Shown in pieces: positions 45,668-58,227 of a stretch of 64,000 nt of DNA. A program made the translations under genes and the position numbers. The notes beneath the pieces are model-generated. The model was not told the DNA's origin. It saw only the letters and a program-made list of their open reading frames with translations, and did not search any database. This DNA comes from Centrapalus pauciflorus (taxonomy: Eukaryota > Streptophyta > Magnoliopsida > Asterales > Asteraceae). The stretch spans positions 124,001 to 188,000 of the forward strand of contig JAANYP010005955.1 of assembly GCA_020465985.1 (NCBI GenBank), written 5' to 3'. Each line of letters opens with the position of its first letter. Position 1 is the first letter of the stretch.

Positions 45668-45684
45668 CCGCGGCAACGGCACCA
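45668..45684 (-). other. Primer-binding site of Athila-2 (tRNA-Asp-like)
   Basis: The minus strand reads TGGTGCCGTTGCCGCGG, five bases inside the 5' LTR. It differs at two positions from the TGGCGCCGTTGCCGGGG primer site assigned to tRNA-Asp in Athila/Tat elements. Confidence 0.85.
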
Positions 45685-45689
45685 AAATT

Positions 45690-46768
45690 TGATGCGAGTG
45701 TCGTTAACCCGTCAAAAATAACCACTAAATACCTTAGAAGCTAGGGTAAGTTGGGATCGTATCCACAGAGAGCGAGAGGTTAATTGCACGTATTCGAGCG
45801 ACTAGCGTTGTAAATTAAATAATTTAAAAAGATTGATTGGTTTGTAAAAAGGTGATTGCTTGATTTATAAAATTAATTACTTACGAAATTTGTAAAAAGA
45901 AAACTTGATGAAATTGTTTGATTAAATAAAATACGAAGATAACCATTCCCGGATTTCACACTTAGCTTTGTATTTAATTTATAAAAATGATATAAAGATT
46001 ACATAGACATAATCTTTGTGATAATTATTATTAGAATCGTTACGTGATCTTGGGCATAGCGCGTGACACGTTTGATTACTCGTCTTAATTAAATAAATAA
46101 CTCGGCACGAATAATAAAATATCAACGAACTATCTTGCGAAACGCAACCAAACAAATAATAATCACTCGTTTACAATCTAAATATAAATAATAAAACCAT
46201 GCAAACATATAAGATAATCGTTTGTAAAATAAAACACTTACCGTTGTGCTTCCTCCGAGAATGATTATGTGAGATTAGTCGGACATGCTTCGCGTAGTGT
46301 TCAAGAGTTGTGTGTCCATCTTCGCAGCTCGACTCGTGTGCTCTTCGTACTTGTGTTCGCTCAAACGGGGTCCTTTTCCTTAGCTTTCCTCTCCAAAAAA
46401 CGATAATTTCTTTAAAACTCTGACTTTGTATTTATAGAAAAAGCTGGAAAAACCCCAAAAGCGGTTGAATATTATTTTAATGGGCTGGGCGCAGCCGTAG
46501 GCGCAGGCCTGCGCCTCCCCTGCGCCTGTCTGTGAAAATCCTTATTTTTTTGAATTAATTTCTTCTGCTGAGCACTTGGTCTGGGCGCAGGGCTGCGCCC
46601 CCCTCTGCGCCTGGCTCTGAAATTTCGTCCTTTTTTGCCAATTTAAACTGGATTTTCTTTACCTGTACAAGCACAGAATTTATTAAATAGTAGCACATTC
46701 TGATGACATTTTCTCACTAAAAACAACTCTTTTATGTCTAATAAACACGGTAAATTATAACCCGATTA
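45690..46768 (-). repeat. 5' LTR of Athila-2
   Basis: Partner of 32709-33795. It contains the perfect palindrome GCGCAGGCCTGCGC at 46501-46514 and a minus-strand TATA box CTATAAATA at 46429-46437. The outer end reads ...CCCGATTA, so the expected terminal TG (minus) has become TA. Confidence 0.95.
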
Positions 46769-46773
46769 GTCAC
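46769..46773. repeat. Target-site duplication of Athila-2, right (GTCAC)
   Basis: Exact repeat of 32704-32708 on the other side of the element. Confidence 0.92.
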
Positions 46774-47180
46774 CCATTTCAAATATCCACTTTGTCTTCA
46801 TGTAACAGAACAACGTAGGCAGTCTTAGCAGCTTCTGTTTTTTCACTTTGTCTTCGACTTTGTAAACTGATATCTTGGTCCAAGACAATACATGAGGACA
46901 TGGAAACATATTTCGTAAAGTGTTTAGCCTGTTCACAAAGAACAGGTTCTTTTCACAAAGAATAGAACACTTAGAACAGGTTCTGTTCCAAGACAACAGA
47001 TTAGAGCAGCGTAGACAGTTTATGTCCAGCCTATTCAACAGAGTAGAACAGCTTGGACAGACTGCCTTAGTTGCAACAAATGCAACAGGATAAACAGCTT
47101 TGACTAATATAGCAAATCACTTATCATGTTTCAATAAGGCATTAACAGGCCTTAAATTATACCTTCAAGTGCATCAAACA
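46774..47180 (-). repeat. Copia-2 5' LTR, outer part
   Basis: Continues the LTR broken by Athila-2. The minus strand begins TGTTTGATGCACTTGAAGG, identical to the start of the inverted copy at 47475. Together with 32083-32708 it gives a 1,033-bp LTR against 1,037 bp for the inverted copy. Confidence 0.9.
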
Positions 47181-47474
47181 TGTTTGGTTAATAATCTCCC
47201 CCTAAGATGTAGAGCAGGTTTGATTGAGGCCTTTTTGTGCCTAACAGCCGGGTTTTAGTGGTATGACAGGGGCGACCATTTAAGTGTAAGATGACAACGT
47301 GAAACTCAATTCATTTTGTATAAGATGTTACAGAAATATAATGAACACATTATGTTACATTTGTATTATTTTTTGGATACTTATTGCAACAATATTTGTA
47401 TTATTTTATGTTAGGCACAAAAAGGCCTTAGTCAAACCTGCTCTACATCTTAGGGGGAATTTTAAAAAAAAACC
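47181..47474. other. Inverted purine-tract junction between two Copia-2-type LTRs
   Basis: At the left, the minus strand has CTTAGGGGGAG (47196-47206), a polypurine tract leading into the minus LTR. At the right, the plus strand has CTTAGGGGGA (47449-47458) leading into the plus LTR. About 64 bp next to each LTR are inverted copies with some differences. The centre (47250-47410) is AT-rich with no ORF. Confidence 0.85.
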
Positions 47475-48511
47475 TGTTTGATGCACTTGAAGGTATAATT
47501 TAAGGCCTGTTTATGCCTTATTGAAACCTGAAAGTGATTTGCAATATCAGCCCAAAGCTGTTTACCCTGTTGCATTCTTTGCAACAAATGCAGTTTGTCC
47601 GAGCTGTTCTGTCCGCTGAACAGGCTGGACATAAACTGTCTACGCTGCTCAACTCTGATGAGCAGCTTGGATAGTTTACAAGTGTTCTGTTCTTTGTGAA
47701 CAGGTTAAACACTTTATGGAATATGTTTCCAAGTCCTCATGTATTGTTTTTGGCTACAAGATCAGTTTACAAGTTGAAGACAAAGTGGAAAACAGAACTG
47801 CATAGACTGCCCACGCTGTTCTGTTTACATGAAGACAAACGGATATCTGAAAAGGGTGACAGACCTTTTCTTATATCAAATTGGCCTTAACAAAAGAAGA
47901 AAGATGCAAAGTTGACATTCCTCTTTTGGTTAAAGTCTTATGCAACAGTGACAAAAAAAAAAAGACAAAGATTCTGCCATATGAAGACAAATATGTTTTA
48001 TCAGAACGTGCAGAAAGGTGTCTTGTCTTTTTGGAAAGACATTCCACTATCTCACCGTCCAATGAAGAAGCTTCACTGAGATTCTCAGTGAGAGTATAAA
48101 AGGAAGCTTCCAAGGATTGTGAAAAGCATCATCCAAGAGTGTGAAATCAGAACATGCATTGAAGTGTGTTATTCCATGCATGCAAGTCTGCTTAAATAAA
48201 ACAGTAGAGTGTGTCTAAGCTGTCCTTGTTTAAGTTGTCCATCTGAGTCTTGTAAAATCAGTGAGTGCTTCTAAGTGCGTGTAGTCATTGTATCTAGTCT
48301 GAGTGTGTCTTAGATTAGTTGAACAACTGTTGTATCTGTCAGCTCAGCTTGAACCTTTCCGCAGTTCAGGCTTGTTTGTAATTAACACTTGTTGATAATA
48401 TGCACAAACATTGAGAAAAGAGTGTTGAGTTTTTAAATAGTTGTATTCACCCCCCCCCCCCCCCCACTACAACTTAGAACAATACACTAGGGAAACCTTT
48501 TGGGGCCCACA
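47475..48511 (+). repeat. Copia-2-family LTR in plus orientation
   Basis: Starts TGTTTGATGCACTTG and ends ...GGGGCCCACA. Inverted homologue of the split LTR 46774-47180/32083-32708, without the Athila-2 insertion. TATA box TATAAAAG at 48095-48102. C16 tract at 48450-48465. A polypurine tract precedes it, so it is a 3' LTR of a plus-strand copy whose interior is gone. Confidence 0.9.
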
Positions 48512-48572
48512 TTTATTTATTTGATAAATAAATGAATAATATTATAAATAATTATGATCTAATTATAGATAA

Positions 48573-48825
48573 TTAGTCTTTTATTTATTTGATAAATAAA
48601 ATGGTAATACTTAAAAGATGCATCCATTTATTTTATGGATAATAATTATATATGATTTAAATTTATGAAAATCAGAAGACGTTCAAATGAGTTCATAATT
48701 TATATCTTGTCCAAATTTTGATAGAGATAGAATAATTGGATAATTAAATCATATATAATTATTCATAAAATAATTGGATGCATATTTTTAATTTACCATT
48801 TTATTTATCAAATAAATAAAAGACT
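48573..48825. repeat. Imperfect inverted repeat, about 85-bp arms
   Basis: The left arm starts AGTCTTTTATTTATTTGATA and the right arm is its near-complement ending TATCAAATAAATAAAAGACT. Internal blocks ATGCATCCA/TGGATGCAT and ATATATGATTTAA/TTAAATCATATAT also pair. The loop is about 80 bp. It could be a MITE-like element or a structured transcript. Confidence 0.85.
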
Positions 48826-48849
48826 AAGTATCCATAATTAGATTAAGTA

Positions 48850-48903
48850 CCCCTGAGGAAACAAGATAAATTTCAGGACGAAATTCCCTTAACATGGAAA
48901 GAC
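48850..48903 (+). other. 3' internal end of a Gypsy element
   Basis: Contains TTTCAGGACGAAATTCCCTT followed by a short purine-rich stretch, resembling the sequence just before the 3' LTR in plant chromovirus (Tekay/Del) elements. Only this stub remains. Confidence 0.5.
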
Positions 48904-51231
48904 TGTAACAACCAACACCAAATCAGGTTAACATCCATCACCTAGTTAATATTGGTTATTAATAAATCAAGATGTTAATAAAGTTCATAAGGATTTTCCT
49001 TACAAACAGAAACAATTTCATCGGTATGATCCGATGAAACGACAAAGAATTAATCTGATCAAATTACGATGCGATGAATTTAATCAACTAAGTTGCATGA
49101 TTTAATTAAGATTAGTGACATTCATTATGTATTAACAATTTTTATAACATTAATTATGCAAGACAAAAACAATTTCATTAAACTAAGTGTATTCAACAAG
49201 TATTTATAAAAACACATAAAAAGAAAAATACACAAGAAATACATTGAAATACTTTTATACTAGAAATAAAAACAAAAATCCACCATTTTTAAGCCTCCTT
49301 GGCCGGCCAACACAAAGGGGAACACACTTTTGTGTCCCATTTGACTTTAATTTTAATATTGAAAAGAAATTTTACACTTTTTCTACTTTTTCAACATGTT
49401 GGTAAAGTGTTAAACACCACCTTTTATTTCATCATTTGCAAGACTTCCTTCTCCTCTATAAATAAGAGCTCATTTCATCTTTAATTTCCACACTTTTCAA
49501 ACTAGAAATCCTCTCTTTCTCTTCTCTCAAAATCCGGCCAAAGACCACCATAAAACCGAAGTTTGCATCTTTTGTTCTTCAAGCTTTTCAAGAGTTCTTT
49601 TGTGCTACAAGTTCAAGATCAAATATCCTACTTATTTGCATACTTTTATTTCATCAAAGTAAGTAAAAACTACACCAATACTTCTTTTATTTATGTTATT
49701 ATAAGTCTTGCATAATATATAATCACCAACAACAACAAGTTTCATTAAAAGTTAAGTTTATAAACAACTAGTTTTGTTTTAAAGTTTGTTTCTTCAAATG
49801 TGTTTATAAATATATAAACACATAATGTAGACATAAGTATTATGAAAACAAGTTATATAAATGTGCTTCATAACTTTATATACATGAGTTGTTGCAAGGC
49901 TGCGAAATACGGATTTTCGGTAGTAATATTACATCAAATTTGAAAATCATAACTAGTTCAAAACTAAACGAAATGAGTTGATTCTTGTTCCAGAATTTAT
50001 ATCTGTGTTTTAACTAAATATCTGGAAGTTTTCATAATTTAGTTCAGAGTTTTGAACCCTCAAATACTGTTTGGGAACCAAAAGGTCTAACAGCTCAGTT
50101 ATGGCCAACATAGGGTTTTTAACGAGCCTTTTCCCTAACATAAACACCTCGAAAAATGTCCATTTTTATCTTGAAAATTCATTGTATATAGTAGTTTTAT
50201 GATTTTAAAAATCAAAGCCCAAATCATTTTGGAGCTTGGGTAAAAACAGCCTCAAAGTAGGCCGAAAAACCTCAATAAAACTTGGAAAATACTTATAAAT
50301 AAACTTGGAATTTTTAATGGGTTTTTGTTTATGGACTTGTTAAAATGAGTGATTTAAAGCTTGAAAACTATCATGCATGCACATTATCATTTATAGACTT
50401 TATTAGCTCCCACATACAATTTAGGACTCGGTTAAGTACGTTCGAGCTTCGTTTCAAGTGAACGTCGCGATCTTCATTTTACGCTCACTTTTTACGCTGA
50501 GTTTTCATAGCCCCTATTTTTATATGATCATCTTATTTGGGGTGAGAATACATGCTTAACTTTTTCTATGGACACAAGTACTTGTGTATTACATAAGGTT
50601 ATTTCTTCACCATTGACATCAATCATGAACCGTTAATTACATCATAACGTGAGTAATATGGATAAATCTATTTAGGTTGACGCCTCCATCCGGGTTGGTC
50701 GCGCCAACTGTAAACGGATACATAATCATTTTACAATTCTTGGTATTATGATGTTGGATACCACATAGGGCAATTATAAGTTAAGTTTCGGGGTCATGAG
50801 GCTTATGGTAATACTTATATTATATGATTCGCTTTTGTTTACAACTCAATGAAATCTTGTGTTTTCCATACATTGTCTTACTTATCGAGTAAACCAATGA
50901 GCTCACCAACTTTATGTTGACGTACTTAGCATATTTTTCTCAGGACTTTAAGGGCTACTTTCCGCACTCACGACTATTTTGCGAGCTTTTGGGAGTCACG
51001 AAGCATTTTCAAAACATTATGGAGATTTATTTGCATAAACTAGAAATTTATATACTTTGGTCGTGTATTTTAATGACCATCATTCGTGAACTCTTTTATT
51101 ACTATGATTGTAAAACATTGTTTATGATTTATGTATTTCGAAAACGTCTCATTTAGAAGTCGTTCATTATGATAGTGACTTTGTTCCGCAACACCACGTC
51201 TCGTTGCCAAGCGGGGTATCGGGGTGTGACA
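48904..51231 (+). repeat. Gypsy LTR, 2.3 kb, probably chromovirus/Tekay type
   Basis: Starts TGTAACAACCAACACC and ends GTATCGGGGTGTGACA. A TATA box CTATAAATAAG lies at 49456, followed by pyrimidine-rich CTCTCTTTCTCTTCTCTC, a typical transcription-start region. There is no 5' partner and no pol, and no matching flanking 5-mers, so it is a 3' LTR remnant. ORFs within it (49299, 50914) have no recognisable product. Confidence 0.65.
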
Positions 51232-51261
51232 TGATGCACATTGGTTTCCATTGAACCCACC

Positions 51262-52148
51262 CCTATATATATAGTTCGAGAGAGTAACACTCATTGTGTA
51301 GCGCTACAGAAACTACCACTTATAAAAAAAAACTTTTTAAAAACATTATAAGATGATATGTCAATTTCACATACATTCACATCTTTCAACTCCTTAAAAA
51401 TGATGTGAACATATACTTATATAAAAGGGATAATTGCGCAAAAAAACATCAACTTGTTAGCCTTTTGTGATTAAAACCCAAAACCATTTTTTTGTTGCAT
51501 AAAAAACCCCGAACTAACTAAAAATCTGTAAATCAAGGTTTTATCACTGAGTAACCCGTTGAAACCGGTTATTAATCCAACGTAGACCGGTAAATAACCT
51601 ACGTGGAATAAGTTTTAATTGTTGAAACCGGTTGCCAAATATTACACATCATTTAAACCCCGGTTGATAATTTTTAATTGTAATATTTAAACGAGTTTAC
51701 ATCATCAATGAGTGTTTAAATAATGTGTAACCCTTTGGCAACCGGTTTCAACAATTAAAATTTATTCCACGTAAGCTATTTACCGGTTCACGTAGGATTA
51801 ATAACCGGTTTCAACCAGTTAACCATTGATAAAACTTTGATTTATTGATTAGTTAGTTCGGGGTTCTCTATACAATGAAAATGGTTTGGGGTATTAATCA
51901 CAAAAACTTGACAAGTTGAGGGTCTTTTTGTGCAATTATCCCTACGTAAAATTACATATATGTGAACGCACATTTATGTGATGCATGATTTCATTCACTT
52001 AGAATGTGTGGATGTGCATGGAATTTGTATATTATCTTTTTAATGTTGATTAAAACATGTTAATGAAAAAAAGTACAAAAAATATATATATATATATTTA
52101 CAAGGGGCACGTTTTAATGTTATGTATAATAAGTAGTACTCACTTGAA
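51262..52148. mobile_element. Micron-like MITE copy 1, interrupted by a MULE-type MITE
   Basis: The left end TATATAGTTCGAGAGAGTAAC and the right end GTAGTACTCACTTGAACAC are inverted. The body matches copy 3 (55291-55660) on both sides of 51427-51942, for example TGTGAACGCACATTTATGTG. It is followed by (CA)n/(TA)n. Confidence 0.7.
51427..51942. mobile_element. MULE-type MITE with about 220-bp terminal inverted repeats
   Basis: Ends GGGATAATTGCGC and GCAATTATCCC. The inverted repeats extend about 220 bp with mismatches and include four paired AACCGGTT-type blocks. Flanks TATATAAAA (51418-51426) and TACGTAAAA (51943-51951) agree at seven of nine bases, as for a Mutator-like 9-bp target duplication. 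The uninterrupted target sequence is in the related MITE near 55463. No ORF. Confidence 0.85.
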
Positions 52149-52173
52149 CACACACACACACATACACACACAC

Positions 52174-52259
<86 letters not shown>

Positions 52260-52371
52260 ATATATATATATATGTATATATATATACTATTGCATCGTAA
52301 AAAAAAATATTAATAAATTAAAGAGTTGGTTTGTTATTAAAAGAAGTAAGTCAATAAATTTAATAACAAAG

Positions 52372-52437
52372 TGATATGTAGCTTAATGGTTAAACCATTG
52401 CTTTAAATAACTACAGGTTTAATGTTTGATTCCCAAC
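52372..52437 (+). repeat. tRNA-derived SINE head
   Basis: Box A-like TAGCTTAATGG (52379-52389) and box B-like GTTTGATTCCC (52424-52434) are spaced as in a tRNA-derived RNA polymerase III promoter. There is no full tRNA cloverleaf, so it is a SINE remnant, not a tRNA gene. Confidence 0.5.
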
Positions 52438-52560
52438 TAAGTAATTTACTATTTTAATTTTATGGAAAACATTAATATGATGGACCGACTTTTACTGAAC
52501 GAACCAGTCAAAAAACAGACCGATTTGGACAGTCGGACCGACCCGACTTGGAAAGACCAC

Positions 52561-52590
52561 ATGGTGCATCAAATGATTGTGATGCACCAT
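52561..52590. repeat. Short perfect inverted repeat ATGGTGCATCA/TGATGCACCAT
   Basis: Eleven-base arms with an 8-base loop. The TGATGCA motif recurs at 52600-52640 and 52920-53010 on both sides of a TA array. Confidence 0.9.
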
Positions 52591-52718
52591 CCTTCTCGTG
52601 TGATGCATTGTGGTTTGACTTTGACCGACTCCGTAATGCATCAATTGATCATAATGCACAAATCTTCCCGTGTGATACAATCTTCTCTGCATGATGCGAT
52701 ATATATATATATACATAT

Positions 52719-53105
<387 letters not shown>

Positions 53106-53486
53106 TATATTTATGTGTGTGTGTGTGAGATTTTTACCGGTTAAAGAGTTAAACAATGTATACGTGACGGTTTACATTTGCTACTAATTCATCGACCATT
53201 CCTTTCTCTCTCCTTCTATCTTCCCTTTGTTCGTGACTTCATTCGATTAATCCATGCATCTCTCTCTCCCAATTTTTCTTTCATGCAAAACCTTACGTTA
53301 TGTTTTGTTTGACCAAAAAATTTTATTAGTTTTCAATTTCAATTTTTAGAAAAATATTATCATATTTATTTCTTCAAAAACAAGTAGAAATTCTGAAAAC
53401 AAGACATCTGACCATGATTTGGAAATTTTGAAAACTCTGTTTTTATTTAAATTTTGAAAATTATTGAAAACAAGTTTTCGAGAGAT

Positions 53487-53736
53487 TACCGACGAATATT
53501 TTACCGAAGAATTTCTGAGTGCTTACCGAGGGAATGTTACCGACGGATTATCGAGAGCCGTATTTACCGACAACAAATTTATCCTTAGTAATCCCTCGGT
53601 ATTAGCGACGAATTAGCGAGGGATTTTTTCCGTCGGAAGTTTCGTCGGTATACCCTCGGTAATCCTTCGGTAATTTGCATAAACCCAATCCGTCAGAATT
53701 TTGTCGGTAACCCGTCGATAATACCGAGGGATTTTT
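53487..53736. repeat. CACTA-like subterminal repeat region (TACCGACG/CCCTCGGTA)
   Basis: Many copies of TTACCGACG, TCGTCGGTA and CCCTCGGTAAT in both orientations, a pattern seen in subterminal regions of plant CACTA elements. A terminal-like CACTACAACAAAA occurs at 54206-54218, but no matching opposite end was found. 53737-54300 between them has no gene. Confidence 0.6.
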
Positions 53737-54412
53737 TTCAACATTTTTGTTATAAATTTTGAAAATGAAAAAAAAATAATGAAAATGATCCTTTTTTCAT
53801 AAAAAATATGCGAATGAACATGTTTTCATAAAACCATTTGTTTTCATCAAACGGAGAGGGTTTATTATGATAAAAACCAATATGTTTTCACGTTTTTTAC
53901 GTTTTTCGTTCATCCATGTAATTTTTTTTTTCCATAAAAGTTTTCAAGTTAATTTTATATCATTGGTTTAGTAAAATTTAGATATTAAAACCCAGTTTTT
54001 CAGTTTTTAAAAACCCGATTTGATAATTAAAACCGGATTCTATCATTCTAACAGTCAAATTTCATAAAACTAGAAAAAATAACATTGAGGAACAGAAACG
54101 TAAATACATGAAAACATGTTGGTTTTTTTTCATGATAAACCCAAACGGAAAGCCGAAAACACACCTGTTTTCATCAAAAATTAAAACATTATTTGCACAT
54201 GAAATCACTACAACAAAATATGACTATTTGAACTCAAACAAACACAGCAATTACCATAGTTTTATTTCTTCAACTATACTTTATTTTTTGTAATATATTA
54301 CCTGATACATATTCTTAAATCGTACTTTTTGACATTAGAAAATATCCTGATAGGCTTGAAAAGAGCTTGAGTCGTCCATGCCTTGTTTCATACTGCGCGC
54401 CATGATTGCCCC

Positions 54413-54535
54413 TCATGGACCCGGAGAAGGATCTCCAGGAACCCTTGTTGGGCTGAAATCTAATAAAGACCGTCCAGTAACCGGAGAAGGTTGAGTACCT
54501 TGGCGACCAGTCAAAGCCATAAAAGCGCTTGCCAT
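54413..54535 (-). CDS. Possible small ORF (40 residues), GC-richer than surroundings
   Basis: ATG at 54535, TGA at 54413. It ends in DFSPTRVPGDPSPGP, which faintly recalls CEP-type secreted peptides (PT-x-PG-x-SPG), but the match has insertions and there is no convincing signal peptide. The flanking 54315-54600 segment is less AT-rich than its surroundings and may be a captured gene fragment. Very uncertain. Confidence 0.2.
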   Translation of the reverse strand: MASAFMALTGRQGTQPSPVTGRSLLDFSPTRVPGDPSPGP

Positions 54536-54618
54536 CAAGAGAACTCGAAAAAAAAGTGTAAGCAAAAAGTTGTAATGACATGTAATATCATTATGCTTTG
54601 CGAGTATGGCGTTTCTCT

Positions 54619-57135
<2,517 letters not shown>

Positions 57136-57138
<3 letters not shown>

Positions 57139-57561
57139 TGAAATCATTGCAGAACCTAAATTTAGTGTATAACTGTAGTCTCAATATCGTCCATAGATTA
57201 AATTAATCTAAAGGTCTTGATTAAAATCATCAAGTTTGGAATTAGTGAAAAAAAGAATGATATTAGTGATAATTTAATTTATTCAAGGATAAATATGGAA
57301 AATATTGGAAATAACAAAAAGATTGACATTAGCAAAATAAATATCATTTATCTTTAAATTAAAATAACATTAATATGAATAATTTTTAAATCAAAAAAAT
57401 TATACCATAAAAACAAGAATTTTATACTCTTTAAAACGAGACCGGTCATGATATATTTTTTTCGAAAAAAATTTACGTGTTTATTTTTCGTTAAATAAAA
57501 TTACCCAGACCATGATGCAATATAGCATGATGCTATCATTCGATGTCGAATGAACACTTTA
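57136..57561. other. AT-rich DNA without recognisable feature
   Basis: No ORF, repeat end or structural element seen between the last TA array and the Copia-3a LTR. Confidence 0.6.
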
Positions 57562-58186
57562 TGTAAGGTCTTGACTCTACGGATCTATCTCGACGCGACA
57601 CTGTCCAACGAGTGCGGAATCCTCGTTAGCGGCTTGACGGTAAGATCACACACACAGAAACACGGAGACTACCACGGTGCTAGACGCACGACTACGAACG
57701 CCCCTACACGATGATTCTCTCCGAAACTACTCTCTGGAAACTTGCAAGTTCGAGATCGCCCTTTTGCTTAATCGCTCTGAAATTCTGTAAAAGTCTGATA
57801 ATTAATCGAATTAACCCTTAATTATACTGACAGATTCGAGTTTGTCTAGGACAAATTCGAATCAGGCCCAATGCCCATTCGAATTTGTCCTCATTGACAA
57901 ATTCGAATTTACCTTAATGACAAATTCGAATTTACCTCAAATTCGAATTTCACATATCAAACTTATATTTGAACTTATGTTTTAACTTATGTTTGAATTT
58001 ATCTTTGAACTTTATGTTTGAACTTCTTGTAATACATTACACCAAGTTCAAACATATAAACAATCAATATCAAACATACGTAAACACATATATCAAATAC
58101 TAGTCAATATTCAATACCAAGTTACTTGACTTACACAAAATGCAATCAAAACTTAGACTGCTATCATCACACAGAGTGTACTAACA
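57562..58186 (-). repeat. 3' LTR of Copia-3a
   Basis: The minus strand begins TGTTAGTACACTCTGTGTGA (58186) and ends ...AGACCTTACA. It is homologous to 59423-60083 in opposite orientation, with clear blocks such as AACGAGGATTCCGCACTCGTT. A polypurine tract (minus CAAGGGGGAGTC, 58188-58199) lies just inside. It has five TTCGAA hexamers. Confidence 0.88.
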
Positions 58187-58227
58187 GACTCCCCCTTGAC
58201 GATAGCTTCTAACTATTTACATTTTGA

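Larger units (their letters stand above)
32709..46768 (-). mobile_element. Athila-2: complete Athila-lineage Gypsy element
   Basis: 14,060 bp. LTRs 32709-33795 and 45690-46768 are near-identical over long stretches. From the right: 5' LTR, primer site 45668-45684, gag, protease/RT, RNase H, integrase, ORF A, ORF B, purine tract and 3' LTR. A perfect 5-bp target duplication GTCAC flanks it, inside the Copia-2 LTR. High LTR similarity implies recent insertion, yet gag and pol carry several frameshifts and stops. Athila assignment rests on integrase/RT style, a primer site resembling tRNA-Asp, and env-position ORFs. Confidence 0.93.
26014..47180 (-). mobile_element. Copia-2: Ty1/copia element split by Athila-2, 3' end replaced by Athila-1
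   Basis: Minus strand order from right: 5' LTR (46774-47180 joined to 32083-32708 around Athila-2), primer site 32069-32080, gag, protease, integrase, RT, RNase H. Integrase before RT identifies Copia. RNase H stops at 26014, where the Athila-1 LTR begins, so the last codons, polypurine tract and 3' LTR are absent. Many stops and frameshifts indicate an old element. A second inverted LTR of the same family lies at 47475-48511. Confidence 0.88.

Noticed and set aside
46774..48511. Auto-integration of Copia-2 as the cause of the inverted LTRs
   Set aside because: Auto-integration would place an internal sequence, not a native polypurine tract, directly upstream of the LTR start.
49299..51156. 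Short ORFs at 49299-49484 and 50914-51156
   Set aside because: Lie inside the Gypsy LTR, with no domain, no start context of note and LTR-like surroundings.
52372..52437. Functional tRNA gene
   Set aside because: Boxes A and B are present but the acceptor and anticodon stems do not pair properly; better explained as a SINE head.
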